A stretch of 64,000 nt of DNA. Source: Chryseobacterium sp. MA9. GTDB lineage: Bacteria; Bacteroidota; Bacteroidia; Flavobacteriales; Weeksellaceae. A program made the translations under genes and the position numbers. Under the pieces are notes generated by a model that made no database searches, was not told the origin of the DNA, and saw only the letters and a list, made by a program, of their open reading frames with translations. This document shows positions 1 through 7,612 of this stretch, one piece after another; the stretch's first letter is position 1; each line of letters opens with the position of its first letter. The stretch covers positions 4,932,259-4,996,258 of the forward strand of contig NZ_CP075170.1 of the NCBI RefSeq assembly GCF_024399315.1, given 5' to 3'.

Positions 1-152
1 AAATCCTGATACTCAGCCTGAAAATCTTCAGATTCTATTATTTCAAGATAGTTTTTTTGTAATTCTTCTACATTAGGATAGAGCATTTCGGGGATAAAAG
101 CTCCTCCAAACTCTCCATAATATCCGTTTTCATCGGGGTTTTTATAATTCAT
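1..152 (-). CDS. trpB: Tryptophan synthase beta chain, N-terminal part (cut by the window edge)
   Basis: The reverse strand from an ATG at 152 encodes about 50 residues that run off the left edge. They begin MNYKNPDENGYYGEFGGAFI and match the conserved TrpB start, where the GxYGxFGG(A/R)F(I/V)PE segment precedes the PLP domain. TrpB condenses indole with serine to make tryptophan. The gene lies four bases after the GNAT gene and closes the visible trp operon; trpA would be expected beyond the edge. The identification rests on the N-terminus only, but this motif is very characteristic. Confidence 0.9.
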   Translation of the reverse strand, partial: MNYKNPDENGYYGEFGGAFIPEMLYPNVEELQKNYLEIIESEDFQAEYQD

Positions 153-156
153 TTTT

Positions 157-702
157 TTATTCTTTAGTAATTAAATAAGCATTATTCTGCGAGCTTAGCT
201 GATTGAGCAATTCTTTTGTTTCCTGCGAAGCATTAAAAATCAAAATATCATCATCTTCAGAATTTACCCATTCCGAGCCGATACTTTCTTTGATCATTTT
301 GGCTTTGTCGTGAAGAATTTCGACCGTACATTTTTCATAGAAAGGGCGGAGATCCGAATGGCAAAATCCAATAGTATCTTTATTTCTCCGGATTGCATTT
401 TCTTTGAAATTATGGATCAAAGCAGCTCCATAACCCTTCTTTTTATGGGTGGAAACAAGTCCTACAGCTTCTGCAAAAGAGTAGTTAGTTTCTGCAATTT
501 TTAACGTAAAATCAAAATTTACGCGAATCAATGCCAATATATTTTCATCTGTATCCAGCATAAAATGAAATTCTGAATCTTTGAAAAAATTCCGGAAATA
601 GGCAGACTTCATGGTATTCCAGGCAGAGATATCCCAAAGCTGCAAGATATGTTCTATCTCTTTTTCCGTTAAATCCTTAGTTTCTTTTATCTGATATTTC
701 AT
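157..702 (-). CDS. GNAT-family N-acetyltransferase inside the trp operon
   Basis: This 181-residue protein has the size and layout of a single-domain GNAT acetyltransferase. The acetyl-CoA pyrophosphate loop is visible at residues 87-94 (KKKGYGAA), after a beta strand reading EAVGLVST. Its substrate cannot be told from sequence. The start codon overlaps the end of the upstream gene by four bases (ATGA), so the two are translationally coupled, and trpB starts four bases downstream. It is therefore co-transcribed with the tryptophan genes, although no known step of tryptophan synthesis needs an acetyltransferase. It may be a passenger, or may modify a pathway-related amine. Confidence 0.8.
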   Translation of the reverse strand: MKYQIKETKDLTEKEIEHILQLWDISAWNTMKSAYFRNFFKDSEFHFMLDTDENILALIRVNFDFTLKIAETNYSFAEAVGLVSTHKKKGYGAALIHNFKENAIRRNKDTIGFCHSDLRPFYEKCTVEILHDKAKMIKESIGSEWVNSEDDDILIFNASQETKELLNQLSSQNNAYLITKE

Positions 703-1211
703 GGGTTTAAACTATTAATAAATGTAAGGTGATAATCGTGTTGCTGTTTGGTAATCAGTTTTTTATAATGTAATAATTCTATTTTATGCATTAAATCAAT
801 TAAAGTTGCTTTATCTATTTTGGATTGGTACATGGTAATTGCAATTTCCAGGTTGTCAATCAGATAATAAGAATCAGAGTCTTCGTACAGCAGGAATATT
901 TTAGCATAAATCAATCCTAAGTCATATTTGATAACTGATCTTACATGGTTTTCCAGAAACTTATCGGAAATAACAACAAGATAGTAGCTGTTCCATAGAC
1001 TGATTCTTTCAAAAAAATACTGGATATCACTTTCCTGAAAATCTTTAATAATATCAATGAACTCAGACAATAGCCCGCCAACTTCCCAATGCTCTATATT
1101 GCCATCATTCTGGGCAACAAAATGGTACAGGGACTGTATTTTTTCATTCCCGAATTTAGGGGGAAATAAGGTTTTATAAAATGTCTTTTTTAGCAAATGT
1201 ATGTTCATCAT
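699..1211 (-). CDS. Unknown protein inside the trp operon
   Basis: I do not recognise this 170-residue protein. It has no signal peptide or membrane segment, is mostly predicted helical by eye, and is rich in Tyr, Ile, Leu and Asp. It follows trpF by about 25 bases and overlaps the GNAT gene by four bases, so it belongs to the trp transcript. The shape (repeated helices, acidic surface) resembles the small helical immunity or load-balancing proteins common in Bacteroidota, but that is only an impression. Two methionines start the frame and either could be used. Confidence 0.65.
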   Translation of the reverse strand: MMNIHLLKKTFYKTLFPPKFGNEKIQSLYHFVAQNDGNIEHWEVGGLLSEFIDIIKDFQESDIQYFFERISLWNSYYLVVISDKFLENHVRSVIKYDLGLIYAKIFLLYEDSDSYYLIDNLEIAITMYQSKIDKATLIDLMHKIELLHYKKLITKQQHDYHLTFINSLNP

Positions 1212-1236
1212 TGTGTTTTTTTAGTTGTGGTATCTT

Positions 1237-1917
1237 TTACTGATATAGGCTTTTAAACCTTTTTATGCGGTTAACATTCTTATTTCCGGGTTCTGTTTCA
1301 AATTTTGAATTGATATCTAAAACAAAAGGCTGCTGCTGCAAAACTTTGATATTCCCGATGTTTTCTTCTGAAATACCACCACTTAAAAAGTAGGGCAGAG
1401 GAATCTTAAATTCATTCAGAATATTCCAGTCAAACTGCCTTCCCGTTCCACCGAATGCTTTACTGTCTGTATCAAACAGGTAATAGGTGATAGGCTGTAG
1501 GGTGCAGATTGCGAGTGGAAGGCTAAATGCTTGTGTTATTTTATTTTTGGTTTCCGAATCATTATTTCCTATTCTTATTACTTTAATAATCCCAACTTCA
1601 GGATCCAGTTTTTGTCTTAATTCAATAATGAAACTATCACTTTCATCGCCATGAAGCTGGACAAAATTTAATCCTGCTTTTTGAACAATCCGTAGAATAA
1701 TGTCTGTTTCTTCATTTACGAAAACTCCTGTTTTCCCCTGATGATCTATAGCTGAGATCTCTTCCAGGCTCAGATGATTCAAAACATATCTCGGTGATTT
1801 TTCATAGAAGATAAACCCAAGGAAATCTACATTCATAGCCATCAGCTCTTGAATCTGGTTTAATTTCGTTAGACCGCATACTTTGAGTTTAGGAGTACTG
1901 GAGGGTTGCAGGTTCAT
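1237..1917 (-). CDS. trpF: Phosphoribosylanthranilate isomerase
   Basis: This 226-residue TIM-barrel enzyme converts N-(5-phosphoribosyl)anthranilate to the carboxyphenylamino-deoxyribulose phosphate, the third step of tryptophan synthesis. The family start KVCGLTK lies at residues 12-18 and holds the catalytic cysteine. VQLHGDES and the phosphate-binding loop LSGGISEENI follow, and the C-terminal DINSKFE carries the catalytic aspartate. It is about 20 bases downstream of trpC and not fused to it, unlike the enterobacterial TrpCF fusion. It is transcribed with the rest of the operon from the attenuated trp leader. Confidence 0.96.
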   Translation of the reverse strand: MNLQPSSTPKLKVCGLTKLNQIQELMAMNVDFLGFIFYEKSPRYVLNHLSLEEISAIDHQGKTGVFVNEETDIILRIVQKAGLNFVQLHGDESDSFIIELRQKLDPEVGIIKVIRIGNNDSETKNKITQAFSLPLAICTLQPITYYLFDTDSKAFGGTGRQFDWNILNEFKIPLPYFLSGGISEENIGNIKVLQQQPFVLDINSKFETEPGNKNVNRIKRFKSLYQ

Positions 1918-1937
1918 AATCAGGTATTATTTATAGA

Positions 1938-2711
1938 TTAAATTTCTACTGAGAAATTTTCAAATGCTTTAGCCGGATTCGTATTTTTCATGAAATATTC
2001 TCCCATCAGAAAACCATCAAATCCTTTTTCTTTTAAAAATTGAAAATCTTCAAGGTTGTAAATACCACTTTCCGCGACTGATAGAACTTCTTTTGGAAGC
2101 AGGTTTTTCAACTGGACAGAGTGCTGCAGATCCACTTTGAAATCCTTAAGGTTTCTGTTGTTGATCCCTACAAGATCCACTTTTGAATTACAATGTTTCA
2201 GCTCATCTTCCGTATGGATTTCCAGTAAAACTTCCATCTTCAGTTCATGGGCAAGTGCTGTAAATTCTTCTACCTGGACAGGTGAAAGGCAGGACGCTAT
2301 CAGTAAAATGACATCAGCCCCAATACTTTTGGCTTCATAGAACTGGTATTCATCAATCATGAAATCTTTTCGCAGGATCGGAATTTTAATATCATTTCTT
2401 ACGCTTATAATATCATTTAAATTTCCTCCAAAAAAATCGTGATCAGTCAGGATAGAAATTCCGCTGGCTCCAAAACTTTCGTAAGCAGAGACCACATCTA
2501 AGGGTTGAACATTATTGTTGATAATCCCTTTGGAAGGAGACTGTCTTTTAAATTCAGCAATGATTCCATTTTTATTTTTGATGGATTCTTTCAGTGAATA
2601 GGTTTTTCGTCCAAAAAAATCAGTGTCTTTTAATTTGTTGACAGAAATGCTTGATTTTGCGACCGCAATTTCTTCTTTTTTTCGTTCAATAATTTTATCC
2701 AGTATAGTCAT
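1938..2711 (-). CDS. trpC: Indole-3-glycerol phosphate synthase
   Basis: This 257-residue TIM-barrel protein closes the indole ring, turning CdRP into indole-3-glycerol phosphate with loss of CO2 and water. Family landmarks are AEFKRQSPSKG at about residues 52-62 with the catalytic lysine, RKDFMIDEYQ with a second catalytic lysine, LLEIHTEDE, GINNRNL and AESGI. Length is normal for a monofunctional enzyme. The 58-base gap separating it from trpD is the longest between adjacent trp genes after trpE-G and is filled by a copy of a dispersed intergenic repeat. Confidence 0.97.
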   Translation of the reverse strand: MTILDKIIERKKEEIAVAKSSISVNKLKDTDFFGRKTYSLKESIKNKNGIIAEFKRQSPSKGIINNNVQPLDVVSAYESFGASGISILTDHDFFGGNLNDIISVRNDIKIPILRKDFMIDEYQFYEAKSIGADVILLIASCLSPVQVEEFTALAHELKMEVLLEIHTEDELKHCNSKVDLVGINNRNLKDFKVDLQHSVQLKNLLPKEVLSVAESGIYNLEDFQFLKEKGFDGFLMGEYFMKNTNPAKAFENFSVEI

Positions 2712-2730
2712 TTTTTGTGTTTAAAATTTA

Positions 2731-2770
2731 GTCAATGGTGAATTTTGCTTCGCAAGTGAATGATGAATTT
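2731..2770. repeat. Dispersed repeat fragment between trpD and trpC
   Basis: The gap between trpD and trpC carries, in inverse orientation, the same words seen at about 24796-24823 and 63368-63397: TTCACTTGCGAAGCAAAATTC followed by ACCATTG, here with a TTGC-GAA-GCAA mini-hairpin. It is a member of the dispersed intergenic repeat family of this window. It lies inside a transcribed operon and reaches the stop codon of trpD. Confidence 0.75.
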
Positions 2771-3801
2771 TAATTAATCAAAAGGTTAAAACTGTTTAAC
2801 GCTTTTCCCCCCTGAAGACTTTCCTGAGCTAAAAGAAGACAGTTGTCATACGTTCCAAATTGGTGAGTGTTGTAAAGAGCTACTGAAGCATTAGCTAAAA
2901 TCACAGAATTTTGCTGTTCTGTACCTTTTCCTTCCAGAATATTCATAAATATTTTTGCTGTTTCCTGAATAGAACTTCCAGCCTTAATATCTTCCAGCGT
3001 TACCGGATTGAAGCCTAAATCTTCTGCAGAATAGATTTCTTCCCCATTTTTTGTAATGATTTTACTGTCGTCGGTAAGACTTATTTCATCATATCCGTCA
3101 AGGCCATGTACCAGGATAAACTCACGCTCTTCTTTTTGCAGGAGATACTGGTAAATTCTTGCAATTTCCAGGTTGTATACTCCAATCATTGAATACTTTG
3201 GTTTTGCAGGATTAACCAATGGCCCCAAAAGATTAAAAAATGTTCTTAATCCCAAAGACTTTCTCAATAATCCAACCGATTGCAGTGCAGGATGAAAATA
3301 AGGAGCATGTAAAAAGCAGATATTCGCTCTTTCAAGATCTTCATTCAATTGTTCTGAATTGTTTTTGAACTGATATCCCAGTTCTTCCAGCACATTAGAT
3401 GAACCGGTAGTAGTGGAAGCTCCATAATTTCCATGTTTGGTTACCTTCTGTCCGGCTCCGGCCACCACAAAGCTGGCTAATGTTGATATATTGATGGTAT
3501 CTTTTCCGTCACCTCCCGTTCCCACAATGTCAATGGCATTACTTGCATCTATGTCTGCAGGAACAGCCATCTGAAGCAGAGCTTCTCTGAAGCCTTCCAC
3601 TTCCTTCAGGGTAATATTTCTCATCAGAAAAACACTGATAAAGGCTGTAACCTCTGCAGTATTGAACTTATTCTGTGCAATCTCAATCATGGTAGCTTTA
3701 GCTTCTGATTTTGAAAGCGTATTATGATTGAACAGGTATTGCAGTATTTCTTTCATTTGTGGTGTTTTTATTGTTGTTGAAGGGATTTCTAAGGTTTTCA
3801 T
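2770..3801 (-). CDS. trpD: Anthranilate phosphoribosyltransferase
   Basis: This 343-residue enzyme transfers the phosphoribosyl group of PRPP to anthranilate. The PRPP/Mg site GTGGDGKDTINIST is at residues 94-107, and KHGNYGASTTTGSSN follows at about 122-136. Both are hallmark motifs. The N-terminal helical domain (residues 1-90) and the alpha/beta domain give a normal length. The start codon overlaps the trpG stop by four bases, so translation is coupled with its partner. Unlike in enterobacteria, TrpG and TrpD are separate polypeptides. Confidence 0.97.
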   Translation of the reverse strand: MKTLEIPSTTIKTPQMKEILQYLFNHNTLSKSEAKATMIEIAQNKFNTAEVTAFISVFLMRNITLKEVEGFREALLQMAVPADIDASNAIDIVGTGGDGKDTINISTLASFVVAGAGQKVTKHGNYGASTTTGSSNVLEELGYQFKNNSEQLNEDLERANICFLHAPYFHPALQSVGLLRKSLGLRTFFNLLGPLVNPAKPKYSMIGVYNLEIARIYQYLLQKEEREFILVHGLDGYDEISLTDDSKIITKNGEEIYSAEDLGFNPVTLEDIKAGSSIQETAKIFMNILEGKGTEQQNSVILANASVALYNTHQFGTYDNCLLLAQESLQGGKALNSFNLLIN

Positions 3802-4400
3802 GACAATAGAAAGTTTTTAATGATTACTTCTCCTTCAGGTGTTAAAATACTTTCAGGGTGAAACTGTACTCCGTGTACATCATAGGTTTTGTGCTGTAAA
3901 GCCATGATCATTCCGTCTTTGTCTACAGCTGTGATTTCCAGCTCTTCCGGGAAACCTTCGGGATTTACTGCCCAGCTGTGGTATCTGCCCACTTCCAGTC
4001 CTGAGCTTAGATCTTTGAATAGTTTCGTATTTTCTTTTACCAGTTCAGTAGTTGTTGCTACTCCGTGGAAGATTTCAGTCAGGTTGATAAGATTTCCTCC
4101 AAAAGCTTCAGCTATAGCTTGTTGTCCGAGACATACTCCGAGAATACTTTTCGTAGGGGCATATTCTTTAATAAGGTCTAATAAAATACCTGCTTCTTCA
4201 GGAATTCCGGGCCCTGGAGAGAGGATGATCTTGTCATACTTTCCAATCTCTTCCAGGGTAATTTCATCATTTCTTACTACATCCACTCTTTGATTCAGAA
4301 TTCTTTCAATAATCTGGACGAGGTTATAAGTGAAACTGTCATAGTTGTCAAAAACGAGAACTTTAAGCGGTAGTTGCTGAGTGTTTATATCGTTGTTCAT
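3798..4400 (-). CDS. trpG: Anthranilate synthase component II (glutamine amidotransferase)
   Basis: This 200-residue class I glutamine amidotransferase supplies ammonia to TrpE. The nucleophile elbow GVCLGQQ places the catalytic cysteine at residue 90, the oxyanion region SPGPGIPEEAG is at about 61-71, and the His-Glu of the triad sits in VQFHPESI near the C-terminus. It lies between trpE and trpD, which favours tryptophan rather than folate (PabA) duty, though a single amidotransferase serving both is common. The start overlaps nothing upstream; a 56-base gap to trpE contains repeat-like words. Confidence 0.96.
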   Translation of the reverse strand: MNNDINTQQLPLKVLVFDNYDSFTYNLVQIIERILNQRVDVVRNDEITLEEIGKYDKIILSPGPGIPEEAGILLDLIKEYAPTKSILGVCLGQQAIAEAFGGNLINLTEIFHGVATTTELVKENTKLFKDLSSGLEVGRYHSWAVNPEGFPEELEITAVDKDGMIMALQHKTYDVHGVQFHPESILTPEGEVIIKNFLLS

Positions 4401-4404
4401 TTCT

Positions 4405-4441
4405 TTTTTTGTTAGGTTGTTGCTGGTTGTTTTTTTGCTAG
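4405..4441. repeat. Short low-complexity intergenic repeat words between trpE and trpG
   Basis: The gap contains GTTGCTGGTT and GCTAGTTGCTAGG, the same simple words that fill the gaps at 24710-24740, 44165-44205 and 46575-46620. It looks like a small piece of the dispersed repeat family. No function is visible. Confidence 0.45.
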
Positions 4442-4456
4442 TTGCTAGGGATTATT

Positions 4457-5881
4457 TTATTTTTCAACTATTTTTTCTGCTTTTTCAACTGCTTTTTTAA
4501 GGGCATTCAGCTTGTTATTGACTTCCTGCAGTTCATTTTCCGGAACTGATTTTGCCACAATACCCGCACCAGCCTGATAAAATAATGTATTGTTTTTGCT
4601 TAAGAATGTTCTGATCATAATGGCTTGATTACAGGTTCCATTCAATCCGATAATTCCTATACAACCGCCATAATATCCGCGGGAATCTTTTTCATATTGG
4701 TTAATCAGCTGAAGAGCTCTATGTTTTGGAGCACCACTCAATGTTCCCTGAGGGAAAGTAGCGGAAACCATTTCAAGAGGATTAATATTATCTTCAACAT
4801 CCGCTGTCACTTCACTTACCATATGGATAACGTGAGAGAACAGCTGGATTTCTTTAAGTTTGGTAACCGTTACATTTTTTCCGAGCTTTCCAAGATCATT
4901 TCTTGCAAGATCAACCAGCATGGTATGCTCTGCATTCTCTTTTGGATCAGCTTTTAAAACTTCAATAGCTTCAAGGTCAGCTTCAAAGTTCCCTGTTCTT
5001 TTGGAAGTTCCGGCAATCGGATGGATGATTGCTTTATTGTCTTTTATAATTAATTGACTTTCAGGGCTTGATCCGAATAATTTGTAATTTCCGTAATCAA
5101 AATAGAATAGATAAGGAGAAGGGTTGATATTTCTTAAAGCACGATATACATTGAATTCATCACCTTTGAATTTCTGTTCAAATCTTCTGCTTAGAACCAG
5201 CTGGAAAACATCTCCGCGCATGCAGTGCTTTTGGGCTGTTTTTACCAGTTCAATATAGTCTTCATCAGTAATATTGGACGTTTCCTTGCTTGTTTTTTCA
5301 AAAGGGTATACCGGAGTATTCTGGTTTTTAATAAGATTTTCCAACAGATGAAACTCAGATTTTATCCCGTCAATAGAGTTTTCAATAATATACATTTCAT
5401 CGTTGAAATGGTTGATTGCGATCACATATTGGTATAATCTGTATCTCAGAATAGGGATTTCAACTTCCTTGCTTTGCGCTTTAAGATTGATATTTTCGAA
5501 AAACTGTACCGCTTCAAAGCTTGTGTAGCCAAAAAGGCTCTGAGCTGTTTGTTCTATTGGATCGTTGGTTTCTTCACATTTAAAAATTTTCCTGAATTCT
5601 TCAAATATATCCGTGATATTACGTTCCATCATCAATTGCTTTACGGGAGCAGAAGCAGGAAGCTTGATTTCATATTCATTGAGGTTTTTCACTTCAATTC
5701 CCGCGATGGCATTCACCGCAATGAAGGAAAAGTTATTATCAATACTTTTTGAATCCGAGCTTTCCAAAAGAATGGTATCACGGAATTTATCCCTGATCTT
5801 AAGGTAAATATTCATGGGAGTATGAAGGTCTCCCAATGTTTTTTTCGAAACAGTTTTTATTTTAATTGTGTCAGTAAACAT
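4457..5881 (-). CDS. trpE: Anthranilate synthase component I
   Basis: This protein of about 474 residues makes anthranilate from chorismate. The feedback site LLESSDSKS near residue 40 is the tryptophan-binding LLES motif, so allosteric inhibition by tryptophan is expected. The chorismate-binding half has AGTSKRTG, LVDLARNDLGKLG and the signature PQGTLSGAPKHRAL. The open frame extends upstream to 5914, but I place the start at 5881 (MFTDTIKIK) because the upstream codons run through the poly-U tract after the attenuator. It is the first structural gene of the operon. Confidence 0.96.
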   Translation of the reverse strand: MFTDTIKIKTVSKKTLGDLHTPMNIYLKIRDKFRDTILLESSDSKSIDNNFSFIAVNAIAGIEVKNLNEYEIKLPASAPVKQLMMERNITDIFEEFRKIFKCEETNDPIEQTAQSLFGYTSFEAVQFFENINLKAQSKEVEIPILRYRLYQYVIAINHFNDEMYIIENSIDGIKSEFHLLENLIKNQNTPVYPFEKTSKETSNITDEDYIELVKTAQKHCMRGDVFQLVLSRRFEQKFKGDEFNVYRALRNINPSPYLFYFDYGNYKLFGSSPESQLIIKDNKAIIHPIAGTSKRTGNFEADLEAIEVLKADPKENAEHTMLVDLARNDLGKLGKNVTVTKLKEIQLFSHVIHMVSEVTADVEDNINPLEMVSATFPQGTLSGAPKHRALQLINQYEKDSRGYYGGCIGIIGLNGTCNQAIMIRTFLSKNNTLFYQAGAGIVAKSVPENELQEVNNKLNALKKAVEKAEKIVEK

Positions 5882-5912
5882 TTTTGTTTTTTTATTTGTA
5901 AGGTTAGGGAAC

Positions 5913-5944
5913 AAAAAAAGGCTTCAACGGTATCCGTCAAAGCC
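5913..5944 (-). terminator. trp operon attenuator (intrinsic terminator before trpE)
   Basis: Read on the minus strand, GGCTTTGACGG pairs with CCGTTGAAGCC around a three-base ATA loop (11 pairs, two of them G-U), followed by seven U. It lies between the trpL stop codon and trpE, 34 bases after the former and 31 before the latter, as expected for an attenuator. A competing antiterminator is possible: TTCGTCGGG at 6004-6012 can pair with TTTGACGGA in the terminator, with several G-U pairs. This alternative is inferred by eye and was not folded. Confidence 0.88.
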
Positions 5945-5978
5945 TATATATTGTTTTTTGATTATTTCTGTTGTATGA

Positions 5979-6056
5979 TTAGCAACATGACAATACCTTC
6001 AGACCCGACGAAGAGTTTGAAAGCCACCACCAAATATTGTTGCTCATTTTAAACAT
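5979..6056 (-). CDS. trpL: trp operon leader peptide with three tandem Trp codons
   Basis: A 25-codon frame on the minus strand reads MFKMSNNIWWWLSNSSSGLK and then VLSCC before a stop at 5979. Three consecutive TGG codons are at 6024-6032, directly upstream of the attenuator, which is the classical arrangement for sensing charged tRNA-Trp by ribosome stalling. A second in-frame ATG at 6047 would give a 22-residue peptide. An exact -7 box TAAATTTG ends at 6061, so the transcript probably starts at or near the first ATG, and the ATG at 6047 may be the true start. Attenuation of this type has been predicted for Bacteroidota by comparative genomics; this instance is read directly from the sequence. 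Confidence 0.88.
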   Translation of the reverse strand: MFKMSNNIWWWLSNSSSGLKVLSCC

Positions 6057-6060
6057 GGGA

Positions 6061-6087
6061 CAAATTTAGAATTTTTTTTTAATACAA
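6061..6087 (-). promoter_or_regulatory. Probable trp operon promoter
   Basis: On the minus strand TTG (6085-6087) is followed after 16 bases by an exact Bacteroidota -7 box TAAATTTG (6061-6068). The spacer is slightly shorter than the usual 17-23. The predicted transcription start falls around 6054-6058, right at the trpL start codon. Confidence 0.6.
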
Positions 6088-6132
6088 AAACTAAAAAATA
6101 TTAAAAATTTTTAAAAAAAATATCCGAATCTC

Positions 6133-6774
6133 CTATTTAAGCTGCTTAAGCTCAAGTTGCAATTCTTTGATTTTCTCTTTATAAGTTTCATCATCATAAT
6201 ATTTTAGATATTCTTCCATAGCAGAAATATATTCCTCAATAAAATCCTTATTCGTTTTATCTGCCTCATACTTTGTTTTTGCAGAATTGACGGGGGCTAG
6301 CTTTTCGTATTGTAATAAAATTTTTCCTTCTCTGGACTGATCATAAAGGATGACTATATTCTTTTCATATCCGGGAATGTATTTTACAGGAATATCCTTA
6401 TCATCGGGTATCCTGATTGAATTGCTGATAGGATAGATCGTTGCAGAAGTGGTGGAGAAAAAAGTAGTAGTGTATTTCCCGTCCTGTTTCTTTACAATAG
6501 CCTCATAATCGTGGATATACATGTCGTTCAGGGTAGAATTGGTTTCTACATCAGACGTGATAATAGCGGTACTTTCCACTCCGTATTTATTTAAAAACCA
6601 TGCATTTAAAAACTGCCCTCCAAACCCATTTAATATAGCCAGAGGAATAATCGGAATCAGAAACCACGCTTTTTTAGTCAGATAGGAAAGTAGTCCAAAG
6701 AACACAAACAGCAGGACCACCGTGTAAAAACCATGATGGCTGGTGAAAAACAGAATTTTTGAAATTAAAACCAT
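6133..6774 (-). CDS. Unknown membrane protein
   Basis: I do not recognise this 213-residue protein. Two hydrophobic segments at about residues 16-33 and 36-52 form an N-terminal membrane hairpin. The rest is soluble: a beta-rich stretch to about residue 150 (containing IPVKYIPGY, reminiscent of DUF3592-like extracytoplasmic domains) and a charged helical tail of repeated Glu/Lys. It stands alone, upstream of the trp promoter on the same strand and separated from it by an AT-rich stretch, with no clear terminator between. Confidence 0.65.
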   Translation of the reverse strand: MVLISKILFFTSHHGFYTVVLLFVFFGLLSYLTKKAWFLIPIIPLAILNGFGGQFLNAWFLNKYGVESTAIITSDVETNSTLNDMYIHDYEAIVKKQDGKYTTTFFSTTSATIYPISNSIRIPDDKDIPVKYIPGYEKNIVILYDQSREGKILLQYEKLAPVNSAKTKYEADKTNKDFIEEYISAMEEYLKYYDDETYKEKIKELQLELKQLK

Positions 6775-6902
6775 AACCGGATTATCTTTTAATATAAAAT
6801 CTGATTAAACTTATCAAAAAAATATAAAAGTAACAATGTTTATTTACATGTTCAAGAATAAGATAAATAGATAAGCTGATTTACATTAAATTCAACGCCA
6901 TA

Positions 6903-6935
6903 CCCGCAAAGATTTTAACTCAGTGATCTTGCGGG
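6903..6935. terminator. Inverted repeat downstream of the cupin lipoprotein gene
   Basis: CCCGCAAAGAT pairs with ATCTTGCGGG with one bulged A and a 12-base loop. It follows the cupin gene stop but is not followed by a U run on the minus strand, so termination is uncertain. It may belong to a dispersed hairpin repeat. Confidence 0.45.
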
Positions 6936-6955
6936 CAGAACGTTAAGTATATCAT

Positions 6956-7408
6956 TTAATGTACCGGTTCCGAAAGAGGAATATCAGGAGTTCCGCTGTA
7001 GAAAACAATCAGGGTTGCTCCTTTATCTCCGGTTTTTCCTCTGTGAGCAATGTTGACCATTTCAGGAAGAGCCTGGCCTTTTCTTACCCACTGTGTTTTG
7101 CCATCTTCTTTTCTTTCGATCTGGATTTCTCCTTTTTCTACATAAGCTGCATTTATGACGGGATGTTTATGCCAGTCCAGAGCTTTGTTGGGAGGAACAG
7201 CGATTTTCAGAACCGATATTTCTGGCTGTGTTGTGGGATAAGCCGGATACACGGTTCCATCCCAAGACTTTGTCGTTTTTAAAAGCGTTACCGATTCAAT
7301 TTTATCAGAATATTCTGATTGTGGCTCGTTCGATGAATTATCACAGGAAAAGAGCAGGGAAGAGACTACAGCAAAGAAGGCTGTACCCATTAAATTTTTT
7401 TTAGTCAT
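6956..7408 (-). CDS. Cupin-domain lipoprotein
   Basis: This 150-residue protein starts with a lipoprotein signal peptide with lipobox LLFSC (cysteine near residue 22), so it should be anchored to the outer side of the inner membrane or to the outer membrane. The mature part is a single cupin barrel: DWHKHPVINAAYVEKGEI supplies the metal-type histidines of motif 1, and IAHRGKTGDKGATLIVFY fits motif 2. Cupins range from isomerases to dioxygenases to sensors, and no substrate can be assigned. It is divergent from the cytochrome operon across a 204-base gap. Confidence 0.8.
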   Translation of the reverse strand: MTKKNLMGTAFFAVVSSLLFSCDNSSNEPQSEYSDKIESVTLLKTTKSWDGTVYPAYPTTQPEISVLKIAVPPNKALDWHKHPVINAAYVEKGEIQIERKEDGKTQWVRKGQALPEMVNIAHRGKTGDKGATLIVFYSGTPDIPLSEPVH

Positions 7409-7586
7409 AAACTTTTCAATTAATAGATTGATTTTTGATTCGGATCATCCGTAATACAAAAATAACAAGCTGGTTTAAATTTCCCTAGTGTTTGAATTAT
7501 TTTTTTGTTGATCTGATTACAATTCAGCCCTTAAAAAATATTTATCAAAGAAAACATTTGTCATAAGTTTAAAACTTTATTTTTTA

Positions 7587-7594
7587 TATTTTTG
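7587..7594 (+). promoter_or_regulatory. -7 box for the lipoprotein-cytochrome operon
   Basis: TATTTTTG is an exact TAnnTTTG match 18 bases before the ATG at 7613. No TTG lies at the normal -33 distance; the nearest TTG (7558-7560) is 26 bases upstream. Confidence 0.5.
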
Positions 7595-7612
7595 CTTCCA
7601 AATTAGAAAAAA

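Noticed and set aside
3889..4293. 134-codon plus-strand frame inside trpG
   Set aside because: It is the opposite strand of a well-supported trpG; low-complexity and without family resemblance.
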